From positions 1-64,000 of the forward strand of contig JAHBXX010000008.1 in the NCBI GenBank assembly GCA_019636245.1: 64,000 bases of DNA, in the 5' to 3' direction. Source of the stretch: Planctomycetota bacterium. Lineage in GTDB: Bacteria > Planctomycetota > UBA1135 > UBA2386. The notes under the pieces were generated by a model. The model was not told the origin of the DNA. It did no database searches and was given only the letters and a program-made list of their open reading frames with translations. The position numbers and the translations under genes are program-made. Position 1 is the first letter of the stretch; the number at the start of each line of letters is the position of its first letter. Shown here piece by piece: positions 44,290 to 54,830 of this stretch.

Positions 44290-45777
44290 TCAGGCGTAGG
44301 CGACGAAGGTCAGCACCGCGTGCACGGCCAGGACCATGACCATGCCGGCGACGATCGCCGTGTTGACCGCGGCGCCGACGTCGGCGCCGGAGCGCTTCGG
44401 GCCGGTGCCGAGGTGGTAGCAGGCCAGCGCCACCAGGTAGCCGGACAGCGAGGCCTTGGCCAGCACCACCAGCACGTCGCCGGCATCGACCGCCTCGAAC
44501 CACGACACCGCCCAGCCCACGGTCGAGAATCCCGCCACCAGCCGCGCAGCCAGGGCCGCGGCCAGGGAGGCCGCGACGACGCCTGCCAGCGTCACCAGCG
44601 GCATCGCCAGCACCATGCCCCAGACCAGCGGTGTCAACAGGTGGTCCGCGGGTCGCATGCCCATCGTGCGCAGGGCCGCGACCTGGCCGGTGCGCTGCAT
44701 CGTGCCGAGCCGAGCCGCGGCACCGGCCGCGATCCGGGCGGTGAAGAAGAAGCCGCTGAGCATCGGCACCAGCACCGCCGTCGCCACCTTGCCGGTGCCG
44801 GTGAGCAGCGCCGTCTCGAAGCCGCCCTGGATCGGGTTGTTGCGCAGCGCGAAGAACGTCGCCAGTCCGCCGACGACGGCGCCGGCGGCGGCGACGAACG
44901 GCGCCGGCTCGGTGGCGAAGCGCAGCGCGGTGCGGCCGACTTCGCCCAACTCGACCGGTGGCAGGCGGCGTACCGACTCGACCGCCGTCTCGGCGATCGC
45001 CGCGGCCTGCAGCGCCAGGTGGCGCAGACCGCTGATCGACTGGGCGGCGGTGGGCGGCGGGTGGCCGGCGCGCGCCCCGGACATCGCCGCGGCGGCACGA
45101 TCCCGGGCCGCCTCGAGCCGCAACGTCTTGGCCGCCGGATCGAGCACCAGGACGCCATCTGCCACGCCTTCGAACGCCGCGAGGTCGTGGGTGACGACCA
45201 GGGTCGTCCTTTCGGGGTCGAGGTCGTGCGCCTCGCGCAACAGGTGGGCGAGCGCGCGCGCCGCGGCGGCATCGAGTCCGGCGGTCGGCTCGTCGCACAG
45301 CAGCAGCCGTGGCCGCAGGGCGAGCGCCCGGGCAACCGCCAGGCGCTTGCGCATGCCGCCCGACAACTGCGCCGTACGGTCAGGCGGTGTGTCGAGGCCG
45401 GCCTGGGCCAGCAGCCCGGGTGCCAGCCGGCGGGAACGGCCCGCGGCCCGCAGGGCCAGCTCCACGTTCGCGCGCGGGCTGAGTTCGTCGAACAGACCCT
45501 CGTCCTGCAGGATCGCGACGACTCCTTCGGCACCGGTCTCCCGACGACGGCGCCATGGTTGGCCGAGCACCCGCAGGTCGCCGCGCACCACGGGCGCCCG
45601 TTCGCGGACTTCGACGAGACCCGCCAGCAGCCGCAACAGCGAGGACTTGCCGCCGCCGCTCGGGCCTATGAGCAGGTAGAAGCCGCGGGCGTCGACCTCG
45701 AGGTCGACGCCCGTCAGCAGGTCGCCGCCCTGCGGATGCGCGAGGCCGAAGGCGCGGAACTCGAGGGCGGCCGGCAT
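44290..45777 (-). CDS. Fused MlaF-MlaE-type lipid ABC transporter (ATPase + permease)
   Basis: A 495-residue protein joining two usually separate subunits. Residues 1-230 are an ATPase: GPSGGGKSSLLRLLAG, LSGGMRKRLAVARALAL and LLLCDEPTAGLD. A linker of about 45 residues leads to an MlaE-type permease with the family's helices: FFALRNNPIQGGFETALLTG, VLVPMLSGFFFTARIAAGAA, RLGTMQRTGQVAALRTMGM and TPLVWGMVLAMPLVTLAG. It should drive lipid movement between inner and outer membranes together with an MCE protein. Start ATG 45777 lies 7 bases after the MCE gene stop. Confidence 0.88.
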   Translation of the reverse strand: MPAALEFRAFGLAHPQGGDLLTGVDLEVDARGFYLLIGPSGGGKSSLLRLLAGLVEVRERAPVVRGDLRVLGQPWRRRRETGAEGVVAILQDEGLFDELSPRANVELALRAAGRSRRLAPGLLAQAGLDTPPDRTAQLSGGMRKRLAVARALALRPRLLLCDEPTAGLDAAAARALAHLLREAHDLDPERTTLVVTHDLAAFEGVADGVLVLDPAAKTLRLEAARDRAAAAMSGARAGHPPPTAAQSISGLRHLALQAAAIAETAVESVRRLPPVELGEVGRTALRFATEPAPFVAAAGAVVGGLATFFALRNNPIQGGFETALLTGTGKVATAVLVPMLSGFFFTARIAAGAAARLGTMQRTGQVAALRTMGMRPADHLLTPLVWGMVLAMPLVTLAGVVAASLAAALAARLVAGFSTVGWAVSWFEAVDAGDVLVVLAKASLSGYLVALACYHLGTGPKRSGADVGAAVNTAIVAGMVMVLAVHAVLTFVAYA

Positions 45778-45784
45778 CGAGGAC

Positions 45785-47260
45785 TCAGCGCGGCCGCAGG
45801 TCGGCCGGCAACCGCTGGAGCGGGACGATCGAGGCCACGTCCTCGAGCGCGCGCCGGCGACCGACGACGCCGATCACCTTGTCGCCGGCCACCGTGGCTC
45901 CGCCCAGACGGTCGCCCGTGGCCGCCGCTCCCTCCCACGCCGAAGGCGCCACCGGACCCCCATCGGCGCCCGCGCAGCGCACCGCCACCTCGGCCCCCGC
46001 GGACGGTGCGTCGTCGAAGCACAGGCGACCAGCCTCCGTGCCGCGCAGGTCGGGCGGCGCGTCCTCGAGCAGGAGCAGCGCGAGGTCCTGGCCTTCGCCG
46101 TCGACCCAGACCCGGCCGGCCCGCAGCACGGTGCCGTCGGGCAGCATCACCTTGGTCTGTTCGTCGGTCACCGTCGGCAGCGTGCCGAACAGGTCGCGTT
46201 CGGTGAACGCGCCGTCGACGAGGCTCCTGGCCGTGACGACCACGGCGCGCCCGGCGCGATCGACGAACAGCGTGCCGGTGCCCTGCCGGTGGATCGGATC
46301 GTCGGGGCTCCAGGTGTCGCGCTCGATCGCCGAGTAGGTGATGCGCACCAGCACCAGGCCGTCGCCCCCGGGCGCCGCCGCCGGGGCCGGGGCGGCCCGG
46401 CGCATCGCCTCGGCCGGCACGCCCGCGGCTTCCCGGGCCGGACGGCTCGGCTGGGCGGCGATGCGGTGGCCATCCTGGACGGGTACGCCGTCGCCTGGCT
46501 CGCCGTAGTAGGCGACGTACGGCGACAGCAAGGCGTTGGCGTCCGTCAGCGTGAAGCCGGAGAACAAGGCCCCCGACAGCTGCGGTCGCGCGACCCAGAA
46601 CTGGCAACGATCGGTGACCGTCTGGCGATGGCGGCGCGCGATGCGCAGCGCCACCTCGACGTGCGACCCATCGGCGGCCAGGACGACGCTGCGCACGTCG
46701 CCGACCTGCATGCCGCGGAACACCACCGGCGACCCCGGCCGCAGGCCGTGGTTCTCGGGCACCAGCACCACCATGCGCAGGTCGCCGGGTTCGAGTTCGT
46801 CCAGTGGCTCGCTTCCCGCCGGCGGCCGCTCGCGGCCAGCCACCTGGCTGCCCGCGGCGAGCCGCGAACCGCGCTCGGCCGGGGTCTCGAAGGCGACGTA
46901 GGCATCGCGCACCAGGGTGTCGAGCCCGGACGTGCTGCCGGTGAGCCCGCCGAAGCGCGGCGTGACGATCCAGAACGCGCTGCCGACGCAGGCCTGGGCG
47001 GCTCCCTCGACGTCCAGCAGCAGGCTCGCCGTCGCCTTCAGGCCGTCGGCCGTGACTGCCACCGAACGCACCGTGCCGACCCGCACCCCCCGGTAGCGAA
47101 CGTCGGCTCCGGCGCGCAGGCCGCGCGCATCGCGGAACTCGACCTGCAGCGGCAGTCCGGGCCGATCGTCGAGGTTGCGCAGCAGGTGCACGAACCAGGC
47201 GGCGCCGAGCACGGCGCCGGCGAGGACCAGGGTGCCCAGGAGGTAGCGCAAGCTGTGCAT
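45785..47260 (-). CDS. Tandem-MCE lipid transport protein with protease-like domain lacking a triad
   Basis: A 491-residue periplasmic protein anchored by an N-terminal helix (LLGTLVLAGAVLGAAWFVHL, 7-26). MCE domain 1 spans about 36-125 (VRYRGVRVGTVRSVAVTADG) and MCE domain 2 about 160-255 (VVFRGMQVGDVRSVVLAADG), the PqiB-like tandem form. After a Pro/Ala linker, 325-480 reads like a trypsin/DegP domain: GTGTLFVDRAGRAVVVTARS, VMLPDGTVLRAGRVWVDGEG, DLALLLLED and KVIGVVG. The His position is Arg/Ser (TARS) and the GNSGG serine site is replaced by GDRLGG, so it is not expected to cleave peptide. First gene of the MCE operon, 55 bases after gyrB. Confidence 0.85.
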   Translation of the reverse strand: MHSLRYLLGTLVLAGAVLGAAWFVHLLRNLDDRPGLPLQVEFRDARGLRAGADVRYRGVRVGTVRSVAVTADGLKATASLLLDVEGAAQACVGSAFWIVTPRFGGLTGSTSGLDTLVRDAYVAFETPAERGSRLAAGSQVAGRERPPAGSEPLDELEPGDLRMVVLVPENHGLRPGSPVVFRGMQVGDVRSVVLAADGSHVEVALRIARRHRQTVTDRCQFWVARPQLSGALFSGFTLTDANALLSPYVAYYGEPGDGVPVQDGHRIAAQPSRPAREAAGVPAEAMRRAAPAPAAAPGGDGLVLVRITYSAIERDTWSPDDPIHRQGTGTLFVDRAGRAVVVTARSLVDGAFTERDLFGTLPTVTDEQTKVMLPDGTVLRAGRVWVDGEGQDLALLLLEDAPPDLRGTEAGRLCFDDAPSAGAEVAVRCAGADGGPVAPSAWEGAAATGDRLGGATVAGDKVIGVVGRRRALEDVASIVPLQRLPADLRPR

Positions 47261-47273
47261 GCGGGCGATCGTG

Positions 47274-47313
47274 GCCGGAGCGGCAGGGTCTCCGTCGCGC
47301 CGCCGCCTCCGGC
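47274..47313 (-). terminator. Stem-loop directly after gyrB
   Basis: GCCGGAG (47274-47280) pairs with CTCCGGC (47307-47313); with one bulge the stem extends by four more pairs (CGGC/GCCG) around a 17-base loop. It starts 3 bases after the gyrB stop on the same strand and may end the dnaA-gyrB transcription unit; no U-tract is present. Confidence 0.5.
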
Positions 47314-47315
47314 GC

Positions 47316-50088
<2,773 letters not shown>

Positions 50089-50102
50089 GTCGGCGTCCGG
50101 GG

Positions 50103-51197
50103 TCAGGCGCCGCTGATCGGCATCACCACGTAGGTGAACGACTCGCCGAGGGTGAACTTCGCCGGCATCGAGTCGTCCGACATGTCGAGGCGCACGTGGT
50201 CGAGCTTGCAGACGCGCAACGCCTCGAGGATGAAGTCGGGATTGAAGTTGATGCTGCCGCCAGCTCCCTTGACCACGGCGTCGACGGTGACGTCGGCACG
50301 GCCGCGCGTCGAACTCTCGGCGGTCAGGCGCAGCTGGTTGTCGCCGACCTCGAAGCGCACCATGCGCATGTCGGCCGGGGCGAGGATCGCCGCCCGCCGC
50401 AGCGCTCCTTCGAGCACCGTTCGCGGCATCTCCACCGTGGTGTCGGCGGACTTCGGCAGCACCCCTTCGTAGTCCGGAAAGCGGGTCTCGAGCAGCTGGC
50501 TCTGCAGCTGGGTCGTGCCGATCGTGAAGACGATCTGCTTGTCGCCGCATTCGACCTGCAGGGGCTCCTTGCCGTTCTCCGGCAGGGCCCGTGCCAGCGT
50601 GTTCAGGGCGCGCAGCGGCACCACGGCCCGGAACTCGCTCTTGCCATCGATGTTCTCGTAGCTGATCGCGAGGCGGCGGCCGTCGGTGGCGACCAGGCGC
50701 AGACACCCGCCGGCGCAGTCGAGCAGCACGCCGTTGATGGCGTAGCGGGTCTCCTCGCGTGCCGCAGCGAAGATCGTCTCCTGGATCATGCGCTGCATCT
50801 GGCCGGCGGGGATCTCGATGCGCTTGCCGGCCTTGCCCTGCGACTCCTCGGGGTATTCCTCGGGGTTCTCGCCGAGCAGCACGAAGGAGCCGCCGCCGCT
50901 CTCGATGCGGCAACGCTGGTCGGCGCTCTCCAGGGTGACGGTGGGATCGCTGAGCTCGCGCAGCAGCGCCGCCGTCTCGCGTGCCGGCAGCAGCACGACC
51001 CCCTTCTTCGACACCTTCACGGCGTCGATCTGGACCCGTGCCGCCATCTCCAGGTCGGTCGCAAACAGGGTGATGCCGTCGCCCTCCGCTCGCAACAGCA
51101 CGTTGTTGAGGATCGGCTTCGTGGTCTTCGCCGGCACCACCGGCGAAACGACGTTGACCGCCTCCTGCAGCGCGTTCCGGTCACAGAGGATCTTCAT
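50103..51197 (-). CDS. dnaN: DNA polymerase III sliding clamp (beta subunit)
   Basis: A 364-residue ring-forming clamp with three similar domains: MKILCDRNALQEAVNVVSPV, GVLLDCAGGCLRLVATDGRR and a C-terminal FTYVVMPISGA, the classic ending of the clamp. PAKTTKPILNNVLLRAEGDG and LPENGKEPLQVECGDKQIVF are typical domain elements. ATG 51197 is the start; no clear ribosome binding site. The 605 bases upstream carry a nested inverted repeat that may be part of the regulatory region or origin. Confidence 0.96.
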   Translation of the reverse strand: MKILCDRNALQEAVNVVSPVVPAKTTKPILNNVLLRAEGDGITLFATDLEMAARVQIDAVKVSKKGVVLLPARETAALLRELSDPTVTLESADQRCRIESGGGSFVLLGENPEEYPEESQGKAGKRIEIPAGQMQRMIQETIFAAAREETRYAINGVLLDCAGGCLRLVATDGRRLAISYENIDGKSEFRAVVPLRALNTLARALPENGKEPLQVECGDKQIVFTIGTTQLQSQLLETRFPDYEGVLPKSADTTVEMPRTVLEGALRRAAILAPADMRMVRFEVGDNQLRLTAESSTRGRADVTVDAVVKGAGGSINFNPDFILEALRVCKLDHVRLDMSDDSMPAKFTLGESFTYVVMPISGA

Positions 51198-51242
51198 GGT
51201 GCGTGCACACGTGGCTTCGGTTCGGGCCTGCGTTCGGGGTGG

Positions 51243-51295
51243 CACGGACGAGTCTGTACTGGAGAGAAATTCTCTCTCTCTCGTCCTCGTCCGTG
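51243..51295. repeat. Nested inverted repeat upstream of dnaN
   Basis: Outer arms CACGGACGAG (51243-51252) and CTCGTCCGTG (51286-51295) are perfect 10-bp complements. Inside lies an odd palindrome GAGAGAAATTCTCTC (51262-51276) followed by more CT repeats. The structure starts 46 bases upstream of the dnaN ATG. In DNA it could extrude as a cruciform; if transcribed it would be a hairpin in the dnaN leader. Confidence 0.65.
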
Positions 51296-51671
51296 GCGTC
51301 ACGAGTGTGGAGAGGATAGCCACCTGCGAGCCTCGGAACGAGGCAGAAAGCGGCCTGCAGGGCCGAGCCGGCGACCTGGAGAAGTTCCGGCGTCGCCGCG
51401 GAGAGCGGCCCACTTGCGCGCACCGGGAAGCAAGCTCCGACGGCCCGCGGCAGAAGGCGCCGACAACTGCCCGCAGCCTTCCGCGGCGCCTCCAGGATCG
51501 CCCCCACGCCAGTGCACAGATCTCGCGACGACAGGTCCTCCTGCCGCTGCGGCCGGGCGACGAGCCGAGCACCAACGCGTCAAGAGATTCGCCGCCGCGC
51601 CGATGGCGGGGCAGGTGCGGTCGCCGGTCACGGTCGCCAGGATCGACCCACGCCGGCGGATGTTCCCCGTC

Positions 51672-51695
51672 GAGCGACGGAGCGACGGAGCGACG
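51672..51695. repeat. Three tandem GAGCGACG copies
   Basis: Three perfect head-to-tail copies of GAGCGACG lie within the dnaA-dnaN gap, 107 bases from the dnaA stop. They may be iteron-like sites or a simple slippage repeat; nothing links them to a known binding protein. Confidence 0.5.
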
Positions 51696-51802
51696 AACGC
51701 GGCCCGGCTGGCGAGGGCGGCTCGGCCACGGCCAGGCCGGAGGCGGCTGTGCCGTGCAAGGGCTCACGCCCGATCCGCCGGAACCGCGCGGCGGCGGCTG
51801 AG

Positions 51803-53305
51803 TCAGCCGCGGAAGCTGCGCGTCAGCAGCCGGTTGCTCAGCGTGTCGAGCTGTTCCTTGAACAGGCGGTCCTTCTGCGCCCGCTCGCGGATCTTGGTGA
51901 CCGCGTAGAGCACGGTGGTGTGGTCGCGGTTGCCGAAGATCCTGCCGACGTCCTCGAGCGAGCTCTCGGTGTGCTCGCGCAGCAGGAACATCGCCACCTG
52001 CCGCGGCAGGCTGACGGTCTGCGTGCGGCTCTTGCCGATCAGTTCCCGGGCGCTGATCGCGAACTCCGTGGTCACCAACGTCATCACGTCCTCGGCCGAG
52101 ACCTGGGCGTGGCGGATCGGCATGCCGCGCAGGCAGGACTCGGCGAGCGACAGCGTGACCGGCTGGCCGGTGATGCCGGCGAAGCCCACCACCTTGATGA
52201 CCGCGCCTTCCAGTTCGCGGATGTTCGTCGTGACCCGTTCGGCGAGCAGCCGTGCGACATCGTCCTGCAGCTCGATGCCGCGACCCATCGCCTTGCGACG
52301 CACGATCGCCACGCGGGTCTCGAAGCACGGTGCCTCGACCTCGGTCACCATGCCCCACTTGAAGCGCGAGACCAGCCGGCTCTCGACGGTTGGGATCTCC
52401 ACCGGGGGACGGTCCGACGACAGCACGATCTGCTTCTGCCCGTCGTAGAGCGCGTTGAAGGTGTGGAAGAACTCGTCCTGGGTCTTCTCCTTGTTGGCCA
52501 GGAACTGCACGTCGTCGATGACGAGCAGGTCGACGTTGCGGTAGTGGTCGCGGAACGCGTCGAGCTGGCCCTGCTGGATGGCCTGGATGAAGGTGTTGGT
52601 GAAGTCCTCGCAGCTCAGGTAGGCGACCCTGGCCTCCTGCTCCCGTCGCAGCACCGCATGGCAGATGGCCTGCAGCAGGTGCGACTTGCCGAGGCCGACG
52701 TTGCCGTGCACGAACAACGGGTTGAAGGCGCGGCCTGGGTTCTCGGCGCTGGCGAGGGCTGCGGCGTGCGCCAGCCGATTGCACGAACCGACGACGAACT
52801 TGTCGAAGGTGTAGTTCGGGTTCAACGGGTTCGAGCGCCGCGCGCCCGGCCGGGGGCCCGACGCGCCGAGGTTGCGCGCCAGTCCGGGGGAGCCGTCCAC
52901 GGCCCGCCCGGCCGGGGCCTGCCCGCTGGGCGGCGGCGCGAGCCGGTCGAGGACCTCACCGAGCGGCGAGGGATCGATCAGCCGCAGGTTGTCCCAACCG
53001 TCCTCCTCGCGCAGGGTCAGCGCGATCCGCCGCGGCTCCGGGCCGACGCTGGCCACCGCCTCCTGCAGGGCGCCCAGGAAGTTGCGCTGCAGCCAGTCGC
53101 GCACGAACTGGCTGGTGACCGAGAACTCCACCTCGCGGGCATCGGCGCGGCGCACGTCCAGGCTGCGGAACCAGGTCTCCATCTGCTCGCGCCGGACGCG
53201 GCCCGCCAAGGCCTGGAGCACGGCACGCAGCAGGCTGTGGTCCCGCGGCTCCCGATCCAGTTCACGCTCGACGAGGGACGGTTCCGGGACGTGGGCATCC
53301 GTCAT
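51803..53305 (-). CDS. dnaA: Chromosomal replication initiator DnaA
   Basis: A 500-residue initiator protein. Domain I (about 25-100) holds RREQMETWFRSLDVRR; a Pro/Gly/Ala linker forms domain II (about 110-160); the AAA+ domain III has FVHGNVGLGKSHLLQAI (Walker A 201-208) and LLVIDDVQFLANKEKTQ (Walker B); domain IV ends with SLPRQVAMFLLREH, SLEDVGRIFGNRDHTTVLYA, the DnaA box-binding signature. ATG 53305 starts it. It heads the minus-strand order dnaA, dnaN, dciA-like, gyrB. Confidence 0.97.
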   Translation of the reverse strand: MTDAHVPEPSLVERELDREPRDHSLLRAVLQALAGRVRREQMETWFRSLDVRRADAREVEFSVTSQFVRDWLQRNFLGALQEAVASVGPEPRRIALTLREEDGWDNLRLIDPSPLGEVLDRLAPPPSGQAPAGRAVDGSPGLARNLGASGPRPGARRSNPLNPNYTFDKFVVGSCNRLAHAAALASAENPGRAFNPLFVHGNVGLGKSHLLQAICHAVLRREQEARVAYLSCEDFTNTFIQAIQQGQLDAFRDHYRNVDLLVIDDVQFLANKEKTQDEFFHTFNALYDGQKQIVLSSDRPPVEIPTVESRLVSRFKWGMVTEVEAPCFETRVAIVRRKAMGRGIELQDDVARLLAERVTTNIRELEGAVIKVVGFAGITGQPVTLSLAESCLRGMPIRHAQVSAEDVMTLVTTEFAISARELIGKSRTQTVSLPRQVAMFLLREHTESSLEDVGRIFGNRDHTTVLYAVTKIRERAQKDRLFKEQLDTLSNRLLTRSFRG

Positions 53306-53696
53306 GGGGACTGTGGTGGTCAAGGTGTAGAGCTTGAGGGAAGGCAGGTACAGACCGGTGGCCGGAACGGCCCCGGGCGCAAGCCCAGGAGCCTCGGTGG
53401 TCTCCCGTGGTCGGTCTGGAACGGACGAGCTAGGTGGACTTCGAACGCAGCCGCCGAGCGTGGATGGACGCAAGGCCGCGCTGCGGCAGGCCGACGGTCG
53501 GCAGGCATCCGGCCGGCGGCTCCTCAACAGACGCGCCCGACTCTTAGCGACCGCCGATGCGGTTGGGAAGAGCGCACGGCGAAGTTTGCCGCGCGAAAAC
53601 TCAACAGCGACTCACCGCGCCTTCACAGCTTTGCACGCTCGGCCACGCATCGCAACGACTTGGGAACATCCCCCTGCGTCGCCCCCGACCGCGCGA
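53306..53696. other. Region upstream of dnaA
   Basis: A 391-base gap between the cysteine desulfurase stop and the dnaA start, both on the minus strand. No gene is seen. It should hold the dnaA promoter; read leftward, an AT-richer patch (AGTTTTCGCGCGGCAAACTT, about 53584-53603) is the only local drop in GC, with no canonical DnaA box in sight. Confidence 0.4.
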
Positions 53697-54830
53697 TCAG
53701 CGCGCAGATTTTTTTCCCAGCCGCGCGACGACCTGCGCGACCCGCGCCGCCGCCTCGCGCAGGCTCGCTGCAGCTTCCCCGCCGGCGAAGCTGAAGCGGA
53801 CGCACGCACGCGCCGCGTCGTCGGCGAGCCCGATCGCGGTGAGGATGCGGGGCGGCGTCGGCGCACCGCTCGAGCACGCCGAACCGTGGGAGGCGTGCAC
53901 GCCGGCGAGGTCGAGCGCCGGCAGCAGGCTCCGGCCGTCGATGCCCGGGAACTGCACCATCAACGTGTTGGGAAGGCTGTCCGCGAGCGGGGTGAGCACC
54001 ACGTGGTGGCAGCGTGCCGCGCCCAGGGCGTCGACGAAGGCGGCCCGCGCGGTCCCCATCGCCGCCGCCGTCTCGCGCTGAAGGGCCGTGGCTCGCTCGA
54101 TCGCCAGCGCGTTCGCCATCGCCAGGGCCGGCGACTGCGTGCCCGGTCGCAGTCCATGCTCCTGACCGCCGCCGTGCAGCAGCGGCCGCAGCCGCTGCGC
54201 GAGGTCCGGGCCGGCGAGCACGCCCAGGCCTCGCAGGCCACCCGCCTTGTGCGGCGAGAGCACGACGAAGGCCTGCGCCGCGAGCACGGGCTGCAGGTCG
54301 ACCCGACCGAGCGTCTGCGCGGCATCGACGAGCAACGGCACTGCCCGTTGGTAGGCCAGGGCGGCTGCCGCCGCGACGGGTTGTAGTGTGCCGAGTTCGC
54401 TCTGGGCGTGGGCCAGGGCGACGAGCCCGATCGGTTCGGTCGGCGGCTCGGGCCGGACGACCCCCCGCGCATCGACGCCCCACCATCGCACACCCCGCCG
54501 CTGCGCCGGCTCGTACACGGCCGGATGCTCGACCGCCGACAGCTGCACCGGCAGCGCGGGATCGCCGAGGCCGGCGACTGCCATGTTGGCGGCCTCGGTA
54601 CCGCCGCTCGGGAAGACGACGTCGTCCGCGCGCAGCCCCAGCACCCGGGCGATCCGGGCTCTCGCCTCCTCGAGCAGCGCCCGCGCCCGCCGGCCGGGCG
54701 CATGCACGCTGGCGGGGTTGGCCGGGCAGGTGCGCTGCACCTCGACGAAGCAGGCCAGCACGTCGGGATGCACCGGGCCGCCGGCATTGAAGTCGAGGCA
54801 CCAGCTCGGCGATTCCCCGGGCCGGGTCAC
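53697..54830 (-). CDS. NifS/IscS-like cysteine desulfurase
   Basis: A 377-residue PLP enzyme that releases sulfur from cysteine for Fe-S clusters and tRNA thiolation. FPSGGTEAANMAVAGL (substrate/PLP phosphate site), VEHPAVYEPAQRR, LLVDAAQTLGRVDLQP with the PLP Asp, LSPHKAGGLRGLGVL with the Schiff-base lysine, and ASHGSACSSGAPTPP with the persulfide cysteine are all present. GTG 54830 overlaps the bshA stop (GTGA), so it is co-translated with bshA. The frame stays open upstream across bshA but that translation is noise, not a fusion. Confidence 0.9.
   Translation of the reverse strand: MTRPGESPSWCLDFNAGGPVHPDVLACFVEVQRTCPANPASVHAPGRRARALLEEARARIARVLGLRADDVVFPSGGTEAANMAVAGLGDPALPVQLSAVEHPAVYEPAQRRGVRWWGVDARGVVRPEPPTEPIGLVALAHAQSELGTLQPVAAAAALAYQRAVPLLVDAAQTLGRVDLQPVLAAQAFVVLSPHKAGGLRGLGVLAGPDLAQRLRPLLHGGGQEHGLRPGTQSPALAMANALAIERATALQRETAAAMGTARAAFVDALGAARCHHVVLTPLADSLPNTLMVQFPGIDGRSLLPALDLAGVHASHGSACSSGAPTPPRILTAIGLADDAARACVRFSFAGGEAAASLREAAARVAQVVARLGKKSAR

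Larger units (their letters stand above)
51198..51802. other. dnaA-dnaN intergenic region, candidate origin region
   Basis: A 605-base gap with no plausible gene. It includes the nested inverted repeat at 51243-51295 and three tandem copies of GAGCGACG at 51672-51695. The nearest approach to a DnaA box (TTATCCACA or its complement) is TGTGGAGAG near 51307 with two mismatches, so no box is claimed. A short AT-enriched patch (GAGAAATTCTCTC) lies inside the inverted repeat. Position between dnaA and dnaN is a known place for oriC, but this is only location-based. Confidence 0.45.
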
